This document shows positions 1 through 6,351 of a stretch of 6,891 bases of DNA, piece by piece (positions within the stretch are counted from its first letter, which is position 1; each line of letters begins with the position of its first letter). The DNA comes from Chitinophagaceae bacterium. Lineage in GTDB: Bacteria > Bacteroidota > Bacteroidia > Chitinophagales > Chitinophagaceae. The notes beneath the pieces are model-generated. The model did no database searches and was not told the origin of the DNA. It worked only from the letters and a program-made list of their open reading frames with translations. The position numbers and the translations under genes were made by a program. The DNA lies in NCBI GenBank assembly GCA_025362915.1, contig JANYEU010000345.1, positions 1 through 6,891 of the forward strand. Reading direction: 5' to 3'.

Positions 1-1
1 T

Positions 2-40
2 TGGGATGAAAATGGCTGGCCGATGATTGCTAAAAACTAG
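2..40 (+). CDS. C-terminal end of an upstream gene, possibly a GH43 glycosidase
   Basis: Only the last 12 codons and a TAG stop are inside the window; they read WDENGWPMIAKN. A Trp-Asp-x-x-Gly-Trp-Pro tail is a familiar ending of family 43 glycoside hydrolases (arabinan endo-arabinosidases and related beta-xylosidases), where this segment closes the five-bladed propeller. That match is recalled, not computed, and 12 residues are little to go on. If right, the enzyme would act on arabinan or xylan side chains, which would fit the hexuronate genes downstream. It is followed by 103 non-coding bases before the desaturase gene. The reading frame is open to the window's left edge. Confidence 0.4.
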   Translation, partial: WDENGWPMIAKN

Positions 41-143
41 TTAGACAAGTTGAATAGTACTCGTGAACTGACTGAAAAATAAAATATAACATAGGATTAT
101 TAACTATTTTAAGTAAAATTGCAGTTATAATGAAGTAACGAGT

Positions 144-1121
144 ATGGATAAGCGGACAAGTTTTAGTTGGAGCGAGCAATGTGAACCGCATAAGTTGCGA
201 ACCAACCTATTAATAAAAGAGTATCCCGAAATAAGGAATTTGATAGGGCGAAATCCTTATACAATGTTTGTTATCCTGCTTTGCGTAGGCATACAGTTGG
301 CGTTGTCTTATTGGCTGCAAGATAAAAGTTGGTGGTGGGTATTGGGTGCCGCCTACATTATTGGCGCGTTCTGTTGCCATACACTTTTTGTTTGCATACA
401 CGAATGTGCGCATAATCTGGTTTTTAAAAAGCATTATCTAAACAAGATTGCGGCCATCATTGCCAATTTGCCCATGGTGTTGCCCAGTGCCATTTCCTTT
501 CAAAAGTACCATATCAAACACCATTCCTTTCAGGGTGTAGAAGAGCTTGATGGCGATATGCCTTATCATTGGGAGGCGCGTCTGATAAATAATTCTACCA
601 TTGGCAAGGCAGTGTGGTTGTTATTTTATCCTTTGTTTCAGATGCTACGCCCTGCCCGTTTAAAGGAAATCTCCTTATGGGACACTTGGACTGTAGTAAA
701 TATTATTGTGGAAGTTGCTTTTATGGGTGGCTTGTTTTACCTGTTGGGCATCAAGGCATTGGTGTTTTTGTTGGCTAGTTTTTTCTTTTCGGTAGGCTTA
801 CATCCCTTGGGTGCAAGGTGGGTACAGGAGCATTATCTTACCCATGGCGAGCAGGAAACCAAAAGCTATTATGGTCCCCTCAATGTAGTTAACCTAAACG
901 TGGGTTATCACAACGAACACCACGATTTTCCTTCCGTTCCTTGGAATAAATTACCCCAATTAAAAGCTATTGGTAGTAAGCATTATACCTCTTTGCACCA
1001 CCATACTTCTTATACCAGCCTGTTGTTTAAGTTTTTATTCGACAAAAAGATGTCAGTCTATTCCCGTATGGCTAGGGCAAACAGGGGCAAGACTAAACTC
1101 AATGATATTGACGTCTTGTAA
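144..1121 (+). CDS. Sphingolipid delta-4 (dihydroceramide) desaturase-like membrane enzyme
   Basis: This 325-residue integral membrane protein belongs to the fatty acid desaturase superfamily of di-iron enzymes. The three histidine boxes are visible: HECAH at 86-90, HIKHH at 123-127 and HNEHH at 256-260, plus EHY at 229-231. Hydrophobic segments lie near 41-57, 65-85, 101-118, 155-168 and 183-219. It resembles the DEGS1/DES family from end to end: an N-terminal stretch with EPH at 14-16 and YPEI at 27-30 (the family's N-terminal Lipid_DES region), SYYGPLN at 241-247, GYHNEHHDFP at 254-263 and YSRM at 306-309. The length equals the animal enzymes (about 320 residues). Family members insert the 4,5-trans double bond of ceramide or hydroxylate C4. 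Bacteroidota make dihydroceramides, so the substrate could be dihydroceramide; a plain acyl-lipid desaturase is the alternative. The Met of eukaryotic N-myristoylation sites (MG) is absent. The start is the first ATG in frame; no strong Shine-Dalgarno is seen. No electron donor gene is adjacent. Confidence 0.85.
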   Translation: MDKRTSFSWSEQCEPHKLRTNLLIKEYPEIRNLIGRNPYTMFVILLCVGIQLALSYWLQDKSWWWVLGAAYIIGAFCCHTLFVCIHECAHNLVFKKHYLNKIAAIIANLPMVLPSAISFQKYHIKHHSFQGVEELDGDMPYHWEARLINNSTIGKAVWLLFYPLFQMLRPARLKEISLWDTWTVVNIIVEVAFMGGLFYLLGIKALVFLLASFFFSVGLHPLGARWVQEHYLTHGEQETKSYYGPLNVVNLNVGYHNEHHDFPSVPWNKLPQLKAIGSKHYTSLHHHTSYTSLLFKFLFDKKMSVYSRMARANRGKTKLNDIDVL

Positions 1122-1423
1122 ACTGTTTTATTATATGATTGATCCTTAAAATTGCCTTTCTTATAAGCACCCGTTCATAATCTTTTAGGCACGCTGATTT
1201 CAATAATTTTTTTCTATAAATAATTAACTGGATAAAATAATGAGTCACTTCCTTTCGTTTTATTGTTTATGGAAAAAGATGTACAACTCAGGAAAAACTA
1301 CCCAAGTGATATAAGTTCTAATTTTCCGACGGGTTTAAAAAAATAATTGAACAATAAACATAAACTATACTATTACTTTTTAAAAAAAATATTAATTAAA
1401 AATACTAAAATTAAACTGCAACT
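1122..1423. other. AT-rich spacer between desaturase and uxuA genes; weak promoter candidate
   Basis: No gene or strong hairpin is visible in these 302 bases. The last 90 bases are very A/T-rich, as is usual for Bacteroidota leaders. A possible -7 element of the TAnnTTTG type, imperfect in its last base, is TACTTTTT at 1374-1381, with a TTGA at 1347-1350 at roughly -33 spacing. This would place transcription start about 35-40 bases before uxuA. It is only a candidate, because such motifs occur by chance in A/T-rich DNA. No convincing rho-independent terminator follows the desaturase stop. Confidence 0.3.
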
Positions 1424-2596
1424 ATGGACTATTGCATGGAGCAAACAATGCGTTGGTATGGAGGAAATGATCCGGTAAGTTTATGGGACATCCGTCAGTC
1501 GGGATGTACGGGAGTGGTAACAGCTTTGCATCATGTGCCAGTAGGCGATGTGTGGACTGTGGAAGAAATAAACAAGCGCAAGGCAGAAGTGGAAGCCGCC
1601 GGGATGATTTGGACAGTGATAGAAAGCCTGCCTGTGCATGAGGACATCAAGAAGCAAAAGGGAGGTTTTAATGACTACATAGAAAAATATAAGGAGAGTT
1701 TAAGGAATGTAGCTGCCTGCGGATTGAAGGTGGTAACCTACAACTTCATGCCCATAATAGATTGGATGCGTACAGATCTGGCTTATGAAATGGAAGATAA
1801 AAGCTTGGCACTCCGCTTTGAGAAGGCAGCGTTTGTAGCATTTGATTTGTTTATATTGAAACGTCCGGGAGCAGAGAATGATTATACCAAAGTAGAAATA
1901 GAAAAGGCAACACAAAGGTTTGCTACCATGAGTGCCGCTGAAAAGGAGAAACTATATGTAACCACTTTGCAAGGATTGCCAGGAAGCGAGGAACGGTTTA
2001 CAGAAGAAGAAATATTGGCTGCACTAAAAACCTATGATGGCATTGACACCCAAAAACTAAAGGAACATTTATTCTATTTTCTTCGGGAGATAGTGCCTGT
2101 TGCTGAAGAATTAGGACTTAAAATGGCTATACATCCAGACGACCCTCCCTTTCCGGTATTGGGTTTGCCAAGAATAGTAAGTACCGAACAGGATGCTATA
2201 GACTTGTTAGATGCAGCCCCATCGCCGGCAAACGGATTGTGCTTTTGCACGGGTTCGTTTGGGGTAAGACCCGATAATGACTTGCCAGGAATGGTGAAAA
2301 GATTGGGAGAACATATTCATTTCTTGCATTTGCGCAGTACAAAAAGGGATGAGGAAGGAAACTTTTATGAAGCAGACCATTTGTATGGTGATGTGGACAT
2401 GTATGCCGTTGTAAAAGAAGTGGTTACGGTGATGCTTAAAAGAAAAGTGAGCATTCCGGTGCGCCCCGATCATGGACACCAAATGTTGGATGATTTAAAA
2501 AAGACAACCTATCCTGGATATAGTGCCATAGGAAGGTTAAGGGGATTGGCTGAATTAAGGGGATTGGAATTGGGGATTCAAAGGGCGATGATGTAA
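1424..2596 (+). CDS. uxuA: Mannonate dehydratase
   Basis: UxuA (EC 4.2.1.8) removes water from D-mannonate to give 2-keto-3-deoxy-D-gluconate in the cytoplasmic glucuronate pathway. The 390-residue product has the family length and opens with the signature MEQTMRWYGGNDPVSLWDIR, followed by TGVVTALHHVP at 29-39. Expected Mn2+ ligands of the TIM-barrel are present: His237 (MAIHPDD), Cys275 (LCFCTGS), His302 (FLHLRS) and Asp349 (RPDHGH), with His350 next to it. The helical insertion at about 120-215 is typical of the longer UxuA type. Two starts are possible: ATG at 1424 (MDYC first) or ATG at 1436. The E. coli protein begins at the residue matching 1436, so the four extra residues may not be real; neither start has a clear Shine-Dalgarno. 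The next gene is the partner oxidoreductase, 221 bases downstream. No frameshift or missing active-site residue is seen. Confidence 0.95.
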   Translation: MDYCMEQTMRWYGGNDPVSLWDIRQSGCTGVVTALHHVPVGDVWTVEEINKRKAEVEAAGMIWTVIESLPVHEDIKKQKGGFNDYIEKYKESLRNVAACGLKVVTYNFMPIIDWMRTDLAYEMEDKSLALRFEKAAFVAFDLFILKRPGAENDYTKVEIEKATQRFATMSAAEKEKLYVTTLQGLPGSEERFTEEEILAALKTYDGIDTQKLKEHLFYFLREIVPVAEELGLKMAIHPDDPPFPVLGLPRIVSTEQDAIDLLDAAPSPANGLCFCTGSFGVRPDNDLPGMVKRLGEHIHFLHLRSTKRDEEGNFYEADHLYGDVDMYAVVKEVVTVMLKRKVSIPVRPDHGHQMLDDLKKTTYPGYSAIGRLRGLAELRGLELGIQRAMM

Positions 2597-2648
2597 GCTT
2601 TTGATAGGGGTTTTGCAATGGCATTAAGTGTATCATAAACTAAGTGAA

Positions 2649-2715
2649 CGTCATTGCGAGGCACGAAGCAACCTTTTATTGTTACGACAAGGTTGCTTCG
2701 TGCCTCGCAATGACG
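2649..2715. repeat. Perfect 27-bp inverted repeat with 13-base loop (REP-like hairpin)
   Basis: The left arm 2649-2675 begins CGTCATTGCGAGGCACG and the right arm 2689-2715 is its exact reverse complement; the loop is 2676-2688. Both arms are more GC-rich than the surroundings. The sequence CGTCATTGCGAGG is, from recall, a dispersed palindromic repeat found in many Bacteroidota and some other genomes, so this is likely a mobile REP/MITE-like copy. In RNA it would fold into a very stable stem between the uxuA and oxidoreductase messages. It lacks a following U-run, so it is not a classical terminator, but it could attenuate read-through or protect the uxuA 3' end. Confidence 0.9.
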
Positions 2716-2767
2716 GGAAGATTATGGAGAAAGATTAAAGCGATTCCAATCATTTCTTTCGTTCAGG

Positions 2768-2800
2768 TCATTCAATCATCATTTCAAATCATTCAATCAT
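2768..2800. repeat. Direct repeat TCATTCAATCAT, two copies 21 bases apart
   Basis: TCATTCAATCAT occurs at 2768-2779 and again at 2789-2800, start-to-start distance 21 bases or about two helical turns, ending 17 bases before the oxidoreductase ATG. Related fragments (CAATCATTT upstream, CATCATTTC between) suggest a decayed tandem repeat. It could be an operator or simply low-complexity leader; nothing in the sequence decides this. Confidence 0.5.
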
Positions 2801-2817
2801 AAATTAATAACTAAAAA

Positions 2818-3624
2818 ATGGACTTAAACGGAAAGGTAATTGTTGTTACGGGTGGCACAGGCATATTGGGCTACAGTTTTAATAAGGCAATCAGCAAGGC
2901 AGGTGGCACTGTTTGTATTTTGGGAAGAAATAAGGAATTGGCCGAAGAAAGGGCTGCTGAAATTGTTGCAGAAGGTGGGAAGGCCATAGGTTTATCGGCA
3001 GATGTACTGAACGAAGCTGATTTGCAAAGGGCAAATGACATAATAGTAGAGAAGTTTGGAAGGATTGATGGATTGGTGAATGGGGCAGGCGGCAATCAAC
3101 CAAAAGCGGTGATACAACCCGAAGAAGATTTGTTCCATTTGGATATGGACGCATTGGATAAGGTTATGAAACTAAACTTGTTTGGCTCTTTATTACCAAC
3201 CCAGATATTTGGCAGGACAATGAAAGCAACCTCTCAAGCTGCCAGCATTGTAAACATATCATCGGTATCTGCTTATTCAGTTATCACCAAAGTATTGGGC
3301 TACAGCTTGGCGAAATCTGCGATAGAAATATACACCAAATGGTTTGCTGTAGAATTGGGTAAAAGATATGGCGGCCAAATAAGAATGAACGCCATCATGC
3401 CGGGGTTCTTTTTAACCGAACAAAACAGGACATTATTGACAAACCCTGATGGAAGCCTAACAGACAGAGGACAAAAAGTGGTTACCAAAACACCTATGCA
3501 ACGATTTGGCAAACCCGACGAATTGTGTACGGCATTGGTGTATCTTTTAAGCGAAGATTCATCGTTTGTAATGGGAAGTACCATCGGAATAGATGGTGGT
3601 TTTACTACTTTTAGCGGCGTGTAA
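2818..3624 (+). CDS. uxuB: SDR-family D-mannonate oxidoreductase (fructuronate reductase)
   Basis: This 268-residue protein is a classical short-chain dehydrogenase/reductase. Visible motifs are the Rossmann nucleotide loop TGGTGILG at 11-18, Asp62 for the adenine ring, NGAGGN at 88-93 (the NNAG position), Asn120, Ser149 and the catalytic Y162-S-L-A-K166. The NGAGGNQPKA stretch resembles the SDR-type mannonate oxidoreductase of Bacillus (YjmF, renamed UxuB), which is unrelated to the E. coli long-chain UxuB. Its inferred reaction is NAD(P)H-dependent reduction of D-fructuronate to D-mannonate, feeding UxuA just upstream. The start ATG is preceded by an A-rich leader (ACTAAAAA), normal for this phylum. 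It follows uxuA by 221 bases that contain a strong hairpin, so co-transcription is uncertain. General SDRs share the motifs, so substrate assignment rests on the NGAGGN region and the uxuA neighbour. Confidence 0.82.
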   Translation: MDLNGKVIVVTGGTGILGYSFNKAISKAGGTVCILGRNKELAEERAAEIVAEGGKAIGLSADVLNEADLQRANDIIVEKFGRIDGLVNGAGGNQPKAVIQPEEDLFHLDMDALDKVMKLNLFGSLLPTQIFGRTMKATSQAASIVNISSVSAYSVITKVLGYSLAKSAIEIYTKWFAVELGKRYGGQIRMNAIMPGFFLTEQNRTLLTNPDGSLTDRGQKVVTKTPMQRFGKPDELCTALVYLLSEDSSFVMGSTIGIDGGFTTFSGV

Positions 3625-3667
3625 ATCAACTGACTTAAGCCTTTTTATCTAACACATAGGTACAATA

Positions 3668-3754
3668 AACACATAGAAAAAGAAGGAAAGAAACGTTGCA
3701 CTTTCAGGTCACATAGACTTGAGTATAAAAAAGTAAAACTTTTTTCTATGTGTT
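3668..3754. repeat. 14-bp inverted repeat around a 59-base loop
   Basis: AACACATAGAAAAA at 3668-3681 is the exact reverse complement of TTTTTCTATGTGTT at 3741-3754. Purine-rich (AGAAGGAAAGAAA) and pyrimidine-rich (CTTTTCTTTTTCTTCTTT) stretches follow the arms on the same sides as the repeat units, so the pair probably consists of two oppositely oriented copies of the CTATGTG element. It lies shortly downstream of the uxuB-type stop. As RNA it could be a long-loop stem, but the loop size makes a terminator role unlikely. Confidence 0.7.
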
Positions 3755-3870
3755 CTTTTCTTTTTCTTCTTTAAAAAACCAAACTATGTTCCTTATGTGC
3801 ATACTATATAACTTCTTCGAATTAGGTATTTAGTTCGCAAATGCTTTTAACAGTTATTATTTCTGTTGCC

Positions 3871-4015
3871 CCGATCCTTTAGGGCCGGTTGTTAAATCAT
3901 TTAATTATTGGCTTTAGCCAAATATTTAAAATAAACAATGCTGATGATGTGTGGCTAAAGCCACATTATAAAATCAATACCTTTTCCTTGTCTAAAGCCG
4001 AAGGGCTATTGATTT
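3871..4015. repeat. Cluster of small hairpins with TTTA/TAAA loops (MITE/REP-like element)
   Basis: Four palindromes occur in 145 bases. CCGATCC-TTTA-GGGCCGG at 3871-3888 is imperfect. TTGGC-TTTA-GCCAA at 3908-3921 is perfect. GTGGC-TAAA-GCCAC at 3951-3964 is perfect and extends by one more base pair. AAATCAATA at 3971-3979 pairs with TATTGATTT at 4007-4015 and encloses a CTAAAGCC. The shared GGCTTTAGCC / GGCTAAAGCC core in both orientations is, from recall, typical of intergenic repeats in Bacteroidota genomes. An open frame runs through this element but it is made of repeat sequence and is not annotated as a gene. Confidence 0.7.
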
Positions 4016-4151
4016 GCAAACTAAAATACTTAATCTCCTATAACTTCTTTCAAAAAGATGTTGGTCAATGCTACAAAGTAGCATTTTCTATGTGTCCTTT
4101 CTCTTAACTTCTTTTTTAAATTAATACTACCTCACCTATGTGCCTATGCTC

Positions 4152-4255
4152 CTATGTGTTGAAGCTTTTTACTTCTCCCTAAGTTATATAAGCAGGAAAC
4201 ATTAACCCCTTAATCTAACACTATGTGTTTACTTTTTTACTTCTCCATAATAAGT
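4152..4255. repeat. Two-copy direct repeat CTATGTGTT...TTTTTACTTCTCC
   Basis: Within the larger cluster, 4152-4178 and 4221-4246 share the same composite order: CTATGTGTT, a short variable link, then TTTTTACTTCTCC, then a loosely conserved tail with AAG. The copies start 69 bases apart. The unit at 4088 (CTATGTGT, CTTTCTCT, TAACTTCTTTTTT) and the one at 3746 (CTATGTGTT, TTTTCTTTTTCTTCTTT) look like more diverged members. This indicates that the repeated unit is about 30 bases, not just the heptamer. Confidence 0.6.
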
Positions 4256-4330
4256 AGATTAGCGGAAAATATAGATATTGGGGGATAAAACTGCATAATA
4301 TCAGTTATTAAAGATAAAGAATTCTTCAGT

Positions 4331-4408
4331 GCAACGTCTCTGCGTAAAAGACTTTGTGGATCTTTGCAGTTAAGTTTTTCCTTGCAAGACGCGCATTGTA
4401 ATGAGTCT
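4331..4408. repeat. Degenerate repeat remnants beside the response regulator stop
   Basis: GTCTCTGCGTAAAAGAC at 4336-4352 and ATCTTTGCAGTTAAG at 4360-4374 look like two diverged copies of a TCTTTGCGGTTAA-type unit, about 24 bases apart. AAGACGCGCATT at 4386-4397 and TAATGAGTCTCT at 4399-4410 form an imperfect stem resembling a GAGACGCATT / AATGCGTCTC hairpin. Both types are recalled as common intergenic repeats in Bacteroidota. On the - strand the stem overlaps the end of the response regulator gene but no clean U-run follows, so a terminator role is unproven. The rest of 4256-4330 shows nothing recognisable. Confidence 0.35.
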
Positions 4409-5173
4409 CTACCCTTCCCCTTGCAGCCATTCCAGAAACTCCTGCGCCCTTGCCTTGCTTATTACAATAGATTCTTTGGTGGGGAAGGTTAGTTTTACCA
4501 CCAACTTACGTGCAAAATGACGTTCGGCATTGGTGATGGCGTTTCTGTGGATAATGAATTGTCTGTTTGCCCGGAAAAAGAAAGCAGGATCCACCATCTT
4601 TTCCACTTCATCAAGCGTGGCAGAAAGCAGGTATTCTTCCTTGGAAAAAGTGGTGATGACCACTATCAGTTTCTCCACATAAAAACAGGCAATGTCGTTT
4701 ACTTTTATCGGTATTATCTTATCGCCTTGGCTTACCAGCAATGCCTTTTTGTAGGGTTGTTTCAGTTGTTGCATCAACCTGTTTATCTCCATCCTACTCT
4801 TCTCTGGGGCAAATGCCAGTTTCAGGCTTTCCAGTTTTACCAATGCCTTCTTCACCTTTTCCTTACTCAGGGGTTTCAATAAATAGCTGATGGCATTGGT
4901 TTCAAACGCATCCATCATATACATGTCAAAAGCGGTGCAGAACACAACCAGACTTTTTATTTCTATCTGTTGATAAATATCGAAAAACAAACCATCTGCT
5001 AGTTGAATGTCCGAGAAAATAACATCAGGATGTTCATTGTCAGCAAGCCATTTACAGGCATTCACTACCGAATCTATCTTTCCTACAATGTTTATGGCAG
5101 GGTTTGCTTCTTGCAACAGCTTTTCTAGTTCTCGCGCTGCTTTTGTTTCGTCTTCAATAATCAATATGTTCAT
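4409..5173 (-). CDS. LytTR-family response regulator
   Basis: This 254-residue cytoplasmic transcription regulator has two domains. The receiver domain (about 1-120) shows the acidic pair Glu7-Asp8, phosphoacceptor Asp55 (IFSDIQL), Thr80 (FCTAF) and Lys100 (LLKP). The C-terminal LytTR DNA-binding domain (about 144-250) shows the family signature FFRANRQFIIHRNAI at 199-213 and ISKARAQEFLEWL at 238-250. The length is typical of LytR/AgrA-type regulators of Bacteroidota. The partner kinase ends inside its start codon (ATGA, 4-base overlap), so the pair is almost certainly translationally coupled and functionally linked. No DNA target can be named; the operon promoter lies beyond the right edge. 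All residues needed for phosphorylation are present. It ends with TAG next to degenerate repeats. Confidence 0.94.
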   Translation of the reverse strand: MNILIIEDETKAARELEKLLQEANPAINIVGKIDSVVNACKWLADNEHPDVIFSDIQLADGLFFDIYQQIEIKSLVVFCTAFDMYMMDAFETNAISYLLKPLSKEKVKKALVKLESLKLAFAPEKSRMEINRLMQQLKQPYKKALLVSQGDKIIPIKVNDIACFYVEKLIVVITTFSKEEYLLSATLDEVEKMVDPAFFFRANRQFIIHRNAITNAERHFARKLVVKLTFPTKESIVISKARAQEFLEWLQGEG

Positions 5174-6351
5174 GCTAGTACAATTGGAAGTTTCACGGTA
5201 AAAAAGCCATTCTTATTCTCCACCACAATCTCTTTTTTATAGAGCAGACGGTATCGTTCTGCAATATTCTTCAGTCCTGTTTCATTGCCGGGCAATACGG
5301 ATAGCTTGGGCTGATAATAGTTTTGCACCACCAGCATTGGCCCTTCGGTGGTAAATATATTGATGCTAAGAGGTTTATTTGCCGATGTACTGTTGTGCTT
5401 TATAGCATTCTCTATCAGCATCTGCAAAGTAAGTGACGGCATTTTACTATCCAATAGTACATCGCTTTCTATGTTTATCTGAAAGTCAATGCCAGCCTCC
5501 AATCTGCTTTTGATGATATATAGATAGGACTGTATAAATTCCATTTCCTGTCTCAGTGTTACCGAATCCACTTCCTTAAATTGCAATACATAGCGGTATA
5601 TGTTAGCAACTTCATCCACAAAATCCTTTACGGTTTGCTCCTGCGAGATACTGGTAATGGTATTGAGGGTATTGAACAAGAAGTGCGGACTTAGTTGGTC
5701 TTTTAGCGAAGAAAGCTTGGCTTGTGTTTGGGCTTGTTTGAGTTGTTCTCTTTCTTTTTTCTTTTCTTGCTCGTAAACGAGAACAATACATAATAAAGGA
5801 ACTAGTGTTAATGATAGCGTTATAACAGGAAATGCAATATGACGAGAATACTTAAAAAATGATGATAAGGTGATTATGTAGTATATAAAAACAAGGGTTA
5901 GTAGAAATACTATAAAAAGTATGATTTTCTTTAGCCTTGATGTAATTACGATTTTCTTCAAAACAGGAATATCTTTTCTATTTAAGAAAGTAAATGCTAA
6001 TGTCAGCGGCAGAATGTTATATAGGAGAACTTGTGTTAGTCCGAACTGCTTTAAATTACTTGCATTAGTATTAGCAGTTATAAGCAACACTGTTGTTGTT
6101 ATATTTAGGTAAACAATATATTTTTCGGGTAAGCGGATTAAGATAGCAATGTTTACAAACAGGAAAGAAGATAACATTACAGCAAGTAATACTGGGCTAT
6201 AACTAAGCCAATTACTCCATTGAAAATATATTATACCAATAGTTGCAGGCAGAATAAACACAAAGTAGCCTCTTCTCATGAAATCAGCTTGTGACATCTT
6301 TATAGCATCTTCTTTTATACCAAACAAATACCTCTTTAAATCTTTCATCAT
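5170..6351 (-). CDS. LytS-type sensor histidine kinase (complete, kinase 1 of the pair)
   Basis: This 393-residue membrane kinase has an N-terminal sensor part with about six hydrophobic segments (roughly 28-43, 53-72, 78-95, 105-123, 143-162, 173-193), a short charged linker of coiled-coil type (about 194-218: EQEKKKEREQLKQAQTQAK) and a His_kinase/HATPase module. The phospho-accepting His223 lies in QLSPHFLFNTLN (219-230); the N box is IENAIKHN at 313-320 and the glycine box TGLKNIAERY at 358-367. It has no recognised extracytoplasmic domain, so the signal is unknown. Its ATG overlaps the stop of the upstream kinase (ATGA) and its stop overlaps the regulator start (ATGA). A second in-frame ATG follows directly, so the start could be one codon later. 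Residues 220-393 are a near duplicate of the upstream kinase. It presumably phosphorylates the adjacent LytTR regulator at Asp55. Confidence 0.93.
   Translation of the reverse strand: MMKDLKRYLFGIKEDAIKMSQADFMRRGYFVFILPATIGIIYFQWSNWLSYSPVLLAVMLSSFLFVNIAILIRLPEKYIVYLNITTTVLLITANTNASNLKQFGLTQVLLYNILPLTLAFTFLNRKDIPVLKKIVITSRLKKIILFIVFLLTLVFIYYIITLSSFFKYSRHIAFPVITLSLTLVPLLCIVLVYEQEKKKEREQLKQAQTQAKLSSLKDQLSPHFLFNTLNTITSISQEQTVKDFVDEVANIYRYVLQFKEVDSVTLRQEMEFIQSYLYIIKSRLEAGIDFQINIESDVLLDSKMPSLTLQMLIENAIKHNSTSANKPLSINIFTTEGPMLVVQNYYQPKLSVLPGNETGLKNIAERYRLLYKKEIVVENKNGFFTVKLPIVLA
5181..5713 (-). repeat. Tandemly duplicated kinase module (second copy at 6359-6891)
   Basis: The 533 bases 5181-5713 align with 6359-6891 at a constant offset of 1178 with no gaps. 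The two ends of the alignment, encoding the His-box helix and the last 80 residues, are nearly the same at DNA level. The middle, encoding residues 265-313 of the downstream kinase, is much more diverged. The right copy is cut by the window edge, so the duplication may extend further. The pattern is that of a tandem gene duplication with later partial homogenisation. Confidence 0.9.

Larger units (their letters stand above)
3653..4246. repeat. Dispersed CTATGTG/CACATAG repeat cluster with pyrimidine tracts
   Basis: The heptamer CTATGTG occurs exactly at 3746, 4088, 4136, 4152 and 4221 (+ orientation) and as CACATAG at 3653, 3670 and 3710. Near copies sit at 3784 (CTATGTT), 3793 (TTATGTG) and 4144 (CTATGC). 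Chance would give well under one copy in this length. Most + copies continue into a T/C-rich tract ending in ACTTCT or CTTCTTT. The orientation switches between 3716 and 3746, so the left copies mirror the right ones. The cluster fills most of the non-coding space between two converging transcription units. It looks like a decayed family of short intergenic repeats; no function can be read from it. Confidence 0.8.

Noticed and set aside
58..144. TACTCGT / ACGAGTA inverted pair flanking the desaturase leader
   Set aside because: Seven bases separated by more than 70 can occur by chance and the second copy overlaps the start codon.
2649..2715. Rho-independent terminator after uxuA
   Set aside because: The stem is strong but is followed by GGAAGATTATGG, with no U-run on either strand; a palindromic repeat is the better description.
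3300..3629. 109-codon - strand open frame antisense to the oxidoreductase
   Set aside because: It lies opposite a well-supported SDR gene, shows no motif, and is explained as the shadow of that coding frame.
3889..4107. 72-codon + strand open frame in the convergent spacer
   Set aside because: It needs a TTG start, has no family resemblance, and runs straight through the TTTA-loop hairpins and a CTATGTG unit, so it is repeat sequence read by chance.
3653..4246. CRISPR array
   Set aside because: Repeats are only 7-30 bases, irregularly spaced, in both orientations and diverged, and no cas gene is present.
4317..4326. AAGAATTCTT palindrome
   Set aside because: A 10-base AT-rich palindrome without loop, partner copy or nearby gene start is expected by chance.
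4517..4882. 121-codon + strand open frame antisense to the response regulator
   Set aside because: The opposite strand encodes a complete receiver-LytTR protein; the antisense product has no recognisable motif and no leader.
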